The translations under genes and the position numbers were made by a program. This document shows positions 42,269 through 46,597 of a stretch of 46,597 nucleotides of DNA, piece after piece. The notes under the pieces are model-generated. The model saw only the letters and a list, made by a program, of their open reading frames with translations. It was not told where the DNA came from and ran no database searches. Positions within the stretch are counted from its first letter, which is position 1, and the number at the start of each line of letters is the position of its first letter. The stretch spans positions 1 to 46,597 of the forward strand of contig NZ_FNPG01000026.1 in the NCBI RefSeq assembly GCF_900107245.1, in the 5' to 3' direction. The DNA comes from Lachnobacterium bovis DSM 14045. Lineage in GTDB: Bacteria; Bacillota; Clostridia; Lachnospirales; Lachnospiraceae.

Positions 42269-42532
42269 ATGAACGAGTATGATGAATTAGTATTAGAAAC
42301 ATTTTTAGAAAAACAGGGACAATTATTTTCAGAAAATGTCGCTGACACATTAGAGGAGGCTGAGGCATTTTTAGAAGATTGTATGGCAATCGTTTGTGCT
42401 AATTTCAAGGAAGTAAAACAATACTTTAATGAGGCTGGAACTGATATTTCTGGAATGACAGATGAAGATATTAAAGAGGCAAGTGAAGTGTTTGAACTCC
42501 CAGATGGAAGATTTTTAATAGTAGAAGGATAG
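42269..42532 (+). CDS. Small acidic protein of unknown function
   Basis: I do not recognise this 87-residue protein. It is acidic (rich in Glu and Asp), largely helical-looking, with MNEYDELVLETFLEKQGQLF, a possible EEAEAFLEDC segment, two Cys, and a C-terminal ELPDGRFLIVEG. No membrane segment, signal peptide or metal motif. The frame opens at 42209, overlapping maf, but ATG 42269 is the start because GGAGGA (about 42253-42259) precedes it at good distance. It lies between maf and the PAP2 gene in the addBA operon, which suggests a housekeeping role but does not define one. Confidence 0.7.
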   Translation: MNEYDELVLETFLEKQGQLFSENVADTLEEAEAFLEDCMAIVCANFKEVKQYFNEAGTDISGMTDEDIKEASEVFELPDGRFLIVEG

Positions 42533-42560
42533 CTTTTTGATAGGTGGTGAACGCAAGACA

Positions 42561-43094
42561 ATGAATTGGGAGTTTGATATTTTATATTCTTTGCAGAATA
42601 TTCATAATTCAGTTCTTGACAAGATAATGATTATTGTTTCAAAGATGGGCAATGCGGGCATGTTTTGGATAGGACTTGCATGTGTTTTGTTAATAAGTAA
42701 GAAAACAAGAAAATGTGGAATACAAATGCTCGTGGCAATGGTCATAGCGCTAATTATTGGAAATGGCATAATTAAGAATAGTGTAAGACGAATGAGACCA
42801 TGTTGGATTGATGATTCAGTGAAATTATTAATTAAGAATCCTAAGGATTTTTCTTTTCCATCAGGTCATAGTTTAAATGGAATGGTATCAGCTGTTACGA
42901 TATATCTTAATAATAAGAAATATGGTTTAGTCGCTATTGCATTTGCGCTTTTAATTGCATTTTCAAGATTATATAATTTCGTGCATTTTCCAACGGACGT
43001 TTTATGCGGATTGTTATTAGGAATAATAATTGCAATTATAACGAATGAATATTTTAAAAGAAGTAAAAAAAATCCATTTAGAAAATTATATTAG
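42561..43094 (+). CDS. PAP2 family phosphatase, undecaprenyl-diphosphatase-like
   Basis: 177 residues, about five membrane segments. All three PAP2 signature motifs are present: KNSVRRMRP, FPSGHS, and SRLYNFVHFPTDV, with the catalytic His pair in the second and third. Members dephosphorylate lipid phosphates such as undecaprenyl diphosphate or phosphatidylglycerol phosphate. I chose ATG 42561; the frame also has a TTG at 42537, and AGGTGG (42542-42547) is a rather distant SD for 42561. Last gene of the addBA-maf operon, followed by a shared terminator. Confidence 0.88.
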   Translation: MNWEFDILYSLQNIHNSVLDKIMIIVSKMGNAGMFWIGLACVLLISKKTRKCGIQMLVAMVIALIIGNGIIKNSVRRMRPCWIDDSVKLLIKNPKDFSFPSGHSLNGMVSAVTIYLNNKKYGLVAIAFALLIAFSRLYNFVHFPTDVLCGLLLGIIIAIITNEYFKRSKKNPFRKLY

Positions 43095-43130
43095 AATAGC
43101 TAAATGATATTAAAAAACCAATAAAGTAAA

Positions 43131-43190
43131 AAAGACCGTAGACAACAGCTAATTTTAAATAGACTAGCTAGAGCCCACGGTCTTTATTTT
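43131..43190. terminator. Bidirectional terminator between the PAP2 gene and htpG
   Basis: AAAGACCGT (43131-43139) pairs perfectly with ACGGTCTTT (43177-43185). A-run on the left and T-run on the right serve the convergent genes. Confidence 0.85.
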
Positions 43191-43246
43191 TTAAAAGTTA
43201 ATTGATTTTTATGTATTCATTTTATTGCATAATTAAAATATATTAT

Positions 43247-45325
43247 TTATTTATGCATGTTTTTTAACATAATATCATTGCTACGTTTAATGAATTTAGA
43301 CATATCATCTACGCTAAGTGGAGCATTAGTGATTCTAGCTAAATCATAAATCTGCTCAACGTACATAGAAATATCATCCGCATCCTTGTTCTCAAAAAGG
43401 TATTTAACAAGTTCATTATTAGCATTAAGTGTTAATGTTTCATCAGCGGCAAACATATTTGGATCCATTCCACCCATTCCGTTTGCGGCATAAATCTTAA
43501 ACATATCCTGCATTCTTCTACCTTGTTCAGAAAGAGTAAGGATAGAAGCAAGTTCATCATTCTTTAGACTTTCAACTTTAATAGTTAATTTATCTTTGTT
43601 TAATACTTTCTTGAATAATTCGCTTAAAGCAGTAGTTTCATCAGCTAAATCGGCGTCATCATTCTTTAATGTATCAGTTAAATCAGCATCGATTCTCATG
43701 AACTTGTAGTCAGAATTACGTTGTTCAAGTTGAGTAATAAATGATGTATCAATTGTGCTATTTAAAATAACGGCATTCATTTCCTGTTCTTTAAATAAGT
43801 TAATGTATTGACCTTGTTGATTTAAATCAGTTACATAGTAGATAGTTGTACGTTTGTCTTCTTGTTGAGCATTGTTACTATTTGCATTATCGGCGTTTTC
43901 GCTTTCTGCATTGTTCTCTGTTTTTTCATCATCAGCTTTCTCAACAGGTTTAAGCAATTCTGGTAATGTTTGATATTTTTCATAAATATCTTTGAATAAG
44001 ATGTAATCATTCATCTTGTCACAGAATTTAGTATCTTTTAAGCAACCATATTTAATGAATGGGCTGATATCATCCCAGTATTTTTCGTAGTTTTCTTTAT
44101 CTGTTTTGCATAGACCAGATAATTTATCAGCTACTTTCTTAGTGATATAATCTGAAATCTTTTTAACAAATCCATCATTTTGTAAAGCAGAACGTGAAAC
44201 GTTAAGTGGTAAATCAGGACAATCAATTACACCTTTTAATAACATTAAGAACTCAGGAATAACTTCTTTGATGTTATCAGCGATGAATACCTGGTTGTTA
44301 TATAGTTTAATTGTTCCTTCAATTGATTCATATTCTGTATTGATTTTTGGGAAATATAGGATACCTTTTAAATTGAAAGGATAATCCATATTTAAATGAA
44401 TCCAAAATAGTGGTTCTTTATAATCGTTAAATACTTTACGGTAAAAATCAATATACTCTTCATCTGTACAATCTTTTGGAGTTTTAGCCCAAAGAGGGTG
44501 AATGTCATTGATTGGTACGGGACGTTTTTTGATTTTTAGTTTATCTGTAGCAGGAGAAACCTCTACGATTTCCTTTTCGCCTTTATCATTTGTTTTTTCT
44601 TCTGTTTTAGCATCTTCGTGAATTTCTTCAATAACAGTATCTGTATCAAGTTTGTCTTCTTTTTTGATGATTTCATATTCATCAGCTGCAGTTACATTCT
44701 TAACGTAGATTTCTGTAGGCATGAATGAACAGTATTTAGAAATTACTTCACGCGCTTTGTATTCGTTAACAAATTCAAGACAATCTTCGTTCATATATAA
44801 TGTAATTTCTGTACCAACAGTGTCTTTAGTACCATCTGTCATATCAAATTCAGTACCACCATCACAGCTCCAATGTACCGGAGTAGCACCTTCAGTAAAT
44901 GATAAAGTATCAATTGTTACTTCATCAGCAACCATGAATGCTGAATAAAAACCTAAACCAAAGTGTCCAATGATTTGATCATCGCTTGATTTGTCTTTGT
45001 ATTTTTCAATAAAATCAGTAGCACCAGAAAAAGCTACCTTATTAATATATTCCTCAACTTCGTCAGCTGTCATACCAAGACCATTATCGATGAATTTTAA
45101 TGTTTTTTCTTCTGGGTTAAGCAAAACCTGAATCTGTGGTTTGTAATCAGCTGGTAAAGAATACTCACCCATCATATCTAATTTTTTAAGTTTAGTAATG
45201 GCATCACAACCATTTGAAATTAATTCACGGTAAAAAATATCGTGGTCAGAATATAACCATTTTTTAATGATAGGAAATAGGTTATCACTATCAATAGATA
45301 AATTTCCATGTTTATTGTTACTCAT
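43247..45325 (-). CDS. htpG: Hsp90 chaperone HtpG
   Basis: 692 residues. N-terminal GHKL ATPase with FYRELISNGCDAITK, FIDNGLGMT, and IGHFGLGFYSAFMVAD; then the middle domain (PLFWIHLNMDYPF, GVIDCPDLPLNVSR) and a C-terminal dimerisation region. Two charged inserts, at about 220-265 and 455-485 (Asn/Glu/Asp-rich), make it longer than E. coli HtpG. Usual Hsp90 'ELISNASDA' reads 'ELISNGCDA', a conservative change next to the key Asn/Asp. ATG 45325 has AAAGGAG nine bases away; the frame to 45346 has none. A perfect CIRCE operator about 100 bp upstream predicts control by HrcA. Confidence 0.96.
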   Translation of the reverse strand: MSNNKHGNLSIDSDNLFPIIKKWLYSDHDIFYRELISNGCDAITKLKKLDMMGEYSLPADYKPQIQVLLNPEEKTLKFIDNGLGMTADEVEEYINKVAFSGATDFIEKYKDKSSDDQIIGHFGLGFYSAFMVADEVTIDTLSFTEGATPVHWSCDGGTEFDMTDGTKDTVGTEITLYMNEDCLEFVNEYKAREVISKYCSFMPTEIYVKNVTAADEYEIIKKEDKLDTDTVIEEIHEDAKTEEKTNDKGEKEIVEVSPATDKLKIKKRPVPINDIHPLWAKTPKDCTDEEYIDFYRKVFNDYKEPLFWIHLNMDYPFNLKGILYFPKINTEYESIEGTIKLYNNQVFIADNIKEVIPEFLMLLKGVIDCPDLPLNVSRSALQNDGFVKKISDYITKKVADKLSGLCKTDKENYEKYWDDISPFIKYGCLKDTKFCDKMNDYILFKDIYEKYQTLPELLKPVEKADDEKTENNAESENADNANSNNAQQEDKRTTIYYVTDLNQQGQYINLFKEQEMNAVILNSTIDTSFITQLEQRNSDYKFMRIDADLTDTLKNDDADLADETTALSELFKKVLNKDKLTIKVESLKNDELASILTLSEQGRRMQDMFKIYAANGMGGMDPNMFAADETLTLNANNELVKYLFENKDADDISMYVEQIYDLARITNAPLSVDDMSKFIKRSNDIMLKNMHK

Positions 45326-45425
45326 AAATATCGACTCCTTTATCAAAAATATATTAATTGCGTTTAATTATTCTTGCTTATACATTAAGATGATAAAACT
45401 AAAAAAACAAAAAGTCAATAGAAAA

Positions 45426-45452
45426 TTAGCACTCTTTTTAAATGAGTGCTAA
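45426..45452. promoter_or_regulatory. CIRCE operator (HrcA site) of htpG
   Basis: TTAGCACTC (45426-45434), nine bases, GAGTGCTAA (45444-45452): an exact match to the CIRCE consensus. It lies in the htpG leader region and also upstream of the thioesterase gene on the other strand. Confidence 0.93.
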
Positions 45453-45459
45453 CAAAATA

Positions 45460-45488
45460 TGCATAAATGAATAATTATGTGCATAAAT
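45460..45488. repeat. TGCATAAAT direct repeat beside CIRCE
   Basis: TGCATAAAT at 45460-45468 and 45480-45488, exactly 20 bp apart. A related TGCATATTTAT starts at 45531 and TGCATTTATG occurs near 45601. Possibly a second regulator's sites in the htpG-thioesterase intergenic region. Confidence 0.35.
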
Positions 45489-45514
45489 ATTATTTTCTTA
45501 TGTATAAAATGAAT

Positions 45515-45520
45515 ATTATA
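45515..45520 (-). promoter_or_regulatory. Possible -10 element of the htpG promoter
   Basis: TATAAT on the minus strand (45520-45515), upstream of CIRCE as in other HrcA-controlled genes; CATAAA at 16 bp is a weak -35. Confidence 0.35.
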
Positions 45521-45521
45521 C

Positions 45522-45549
45522 TTGATTTTTTGCATATTTATGATATAAT
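45522..45549 (+). promoter_or_regulatory. Promoter of the thioesterase gene
   Basis: TTGATT (45522-45527), 16-bp spacer, TATAAT (45544-45549) with TGA before the -10. The leader is about 195 nt, and no terminator or riboswitch fold was recognised in it. Confidence 0.5.
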
Positions 45550-45750
45550 ATTCATTGTAAACAAATAAATATACATTTTTTTGTAGGAATTAGAAATGTA
45601 TGCATTTATGAGTTTATTTTTTAGTTTACATTACAAGCAGAATTAATTAATATGAAAGTAGAGGCCAATCTTTCATATTAATATAGTTTAGGAAGATTTG
45701 TGGAAGAAGAATATGGAAGAGAGTTTTTTGTTATATTAGGAGGAGTTATT

Positions 45751-46134
45751 ATGTTAAATATAGGATTAATAGGCGAATCAGAAGTTGTTGTAACAAAAGA
45801 TAATACTGCTAAAGCTTTAAAAAGTGGTGAATTAGAAGTTTTTGCTACTCCAGCGATGATCGCATTGATGGAAGAATCTGCTTGTAATTGTATTGCTGGA
45901 CACTTAGAGAAAGGACAAAGTAGTGTTGGTACGAACCTTAACATTGCTCATGTCTCTCCAAGTCCAGTTGGAATGAAGGTGACTTGCACAGCTACGTTAA
46001 TAGCAATCGATAATCGTGCTCTTAAATTTGAAATTGAAGCTCGTGACGAGAAAGGAATTATCGGTAAAGGAAGTCATTCACGTTTTATTGTCGATAAAAT
46101 AAAATTTCAAAACAAAGCTGACAGTAAAATATGA
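45751..46134 (+). CDS. FlK-like thioesterase (hot-dog fold)
   Basis: 127 residues. Matches the fluoroacetyl-CoA thioesterase-like family: VFATPAMIALMEESACNCI (Thr and Glu positions of the active site) and GTNLNIAHVSPSPVGMKV (active-site His). These proteins hydrolyse short acyl-CoAs; the natural substrate here is unknown, and fluoroacetate is unlikely. The frame opens at 45700, but AGGAGGAG (45738-45745) is five bases before ATG 45751, where family homology begins. Probably co-transcribed with the truncated gene downstream. Confidence 0.87.
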   Translation: MLNIGLIGESEVVVTKDNTAKALKSGELEVFATPAMIALMEESACNCIAGHLEKGQSSVGTNLNIAHVSPSPVGMKVTCTATLIAIDNRALKFEIEARDEKGIIGKGSHSRFIVDKIKFQNKADSKI

Positions 46135-46156
46135 TTAAAAATGTAAAGGAGAAAAA

Positions 46157-46276
46157 ATGAAAAAGAAAACTACGATTAAATCAATTATCATAGCAGTAAT
46201 TGTAGTAGCTGTTGCTTGTGCTGGATTTTTTGTATATAAAAACAGTCAGACAAAAGAAGCAGTTAAAATGAGGTGA
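46157..46276 (+). pseudogene. N-terminal remnant of a membrane/secreted protein cut by an IS3 element
   Basis: ATG 46157 follows AAAGGAG. The frame encodes a Lys-rich start, one hydrophobic segment (SIIIAVIVVAVACAGFFVY), then KNSQTKEAVKMR and a stop at 46274-46276. That TGA is the outer end of the IS, so the normal protein was longer and its C-terminal part is lost or lies beyond the element. The identity of the full protein cannot be told from 39 residues; it was probably membrane-anchored and extracellular. A lipobox is doubtful because the residues before Cys do not fit well. Confidence 0.65.
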
Positions 46277-46298
46277 CCCCTCAAAGTTAGACTTTTTT

Positions 46299-46330
46299 AC
46301 GAGACGACTTCGGTCGTCTCGTTTTCTTTA
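46299..46330 (+). terminator. Inward-facing terminator hairpin in the IS end
   Basis: ACGAGACGAC-TTCG-GTCGTCTCGT, a perfect 10-bp stem with a TTCG tetraloop, followed by TTTCTTT on the plus strand. It would stop transcription entering from the host gene. The minus-strand side has no T-run. Confidence 0.7.
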
Positions 46331-46597
46331 TGCAGCTAAAAGATGGTGCCTGTATTGAACAGGACTCATCCATCCTAACTTTTCTTTTATTCTCTCTTCA
46401 TTGTAATACTTTATAAACCGTTCTATTTCCGATTTTAATTCCTCATAACTATAGTAAACAACACCATAGTATATCTCTTGCTTAAGTAAACCAAAGAAAT
46501 TCTCCATTATCGAATTATCAAGGCAGTTCCCTTTCCTGGACATACTTTGAAATATTCGTTCTTCTTTTAGTCTATGCGAGTATGCTTTCATCTGATA
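46328..46597 (-). CDS. IS3 family transposase, C-terminal fragment at the window edge
   Basis: Open to the window end; 89 codons plus the stop are visible. It contains the last part of the DDE integrase core: SRKGNCLDNSIMENFFGLLKQE, with the catalytic Glu in MENFF, then the family-typical end FIKYYNEERIKEKLGWMSPVQYR. The upstream codons continue in frame (Tyr-Gln before Met 46591), so it is a partial gene and not a complete 87-residue protein. Likely IS150-like OrfB. Whether the full transposase is intact cannot be judged. Confidence 0.92.
   Translation of the reverse strand, partial: YQMKAYSHRLKEERIFQSMSRKGNCLDNSIMENFFGLLKQEIYYGVVYYSYEELKSEIERFIKYYNEERIKEKLGWMSPVQYRHHLLAA

Larger units (their letters stand above)
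46274..46597 (-). mobile_element. IS3-family element, one end, continuing past the window
   Basis: From 46274 the sequence TGACCCCTCAAAGTTAGAC resembles IS3/IS150-group terminal inverted repeats. It is followed by a hairpin and the minus-strand 3' end of an IS3-type transposase gene. The other end and target duplication lie outside the window. Confidence 0.8.

Overview
The window is low-GC, A/T-rich DNA with strong GGAGG-type ribosome binding sites and long same-strand operons. Gene content points to an anaerobic Clostridia member, most likely Lachnospiraceae. Pointers are AddAB instead of RecBCD, a DNA polymerase I whose proofreading residues look lost, a DUF6171 protein, the UPF0237/UPF0210 pair, a PurO-type IMP cyclohydrolase next to a stand-alone AICAR transformylase, and an FtsA-like protein beside coaE. 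I cannot name genus or species.

Layout. 1-330: end of a tRNA cluster (Met-Val-Met) with a terminator. 640-2950: AI-2E-type permease, small HD phosphohydrolase, Cys-rich DUF6171 protein. 2950-4840: an IS200/IS605-like hairpin, a shared terminator, then cstA (carbon starvation/pyruvate uptake type) on the minus strand. 5100-7690: esterase and a secreted protein with two GH114-like domains. 7800-9750: a B12-binding/radical SAM DUF4080 protein (minus). 9940-13440: membrane lipase and a Na/Pi cotransporter-PhoU protein with a long Lys/Asp tail. 13530-15042: hemolysin III (minus) and ndk. 15177-19791: an AraC regulator divergent from a cytoplasmic GH5 plus secreted GH16 beta-glucanase operon, with three copies of a 10-bp motif in the shared promoter region. 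20046-30651: a long housekeeping run: thioesterase, Xaa-Pro aminopeptidase, polA, coaE, FtsA-like, WalJ-like hydrolase, ACT protein, UPF0210. 30717-33991: CgeB-like glycosyltransferase, then the purO and AICAR transformylase pair. 34322-43094: addB-addA-maf-small acidic protein-PAP2 phosphatase. 43247-45325: htpG (minus) with a perfect CIRCE operator. 45751-46597: FlK-like thioesterase, then a short membrane-protein gene cut by an IS3-family element that runs off the window.

How the genes work together. The GH5/GH16/AraC block looks like a small regulated beta-glucan locus: the secreted GH16 with carbohydrate-binding repeats would cut polysaccharide outside, and the cytoplasmic GH5 would process imported oligosaccharides. 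The two purine genes supply the last two steps of IMP synthesis with separate proteins in place of fused PurH. AddA and AddB form the two-subunit double-strand-break resection nuclease. Most of the window is core genome; the only clear mobile DNA is the IS3 element at the right edge, plus a possible IS200/IS605 end relic near 2960.

No CRISPR array, prophage or obvious defence island was seen. The most interesting items are the ribosome-binding-site hairpin of cstA, the FtsA-like protein with beta-grasp-like repeats, the GH114 duplication with one domain missing an aspartate, the repeated AraC-region motif, and CIRCE control of htpG.
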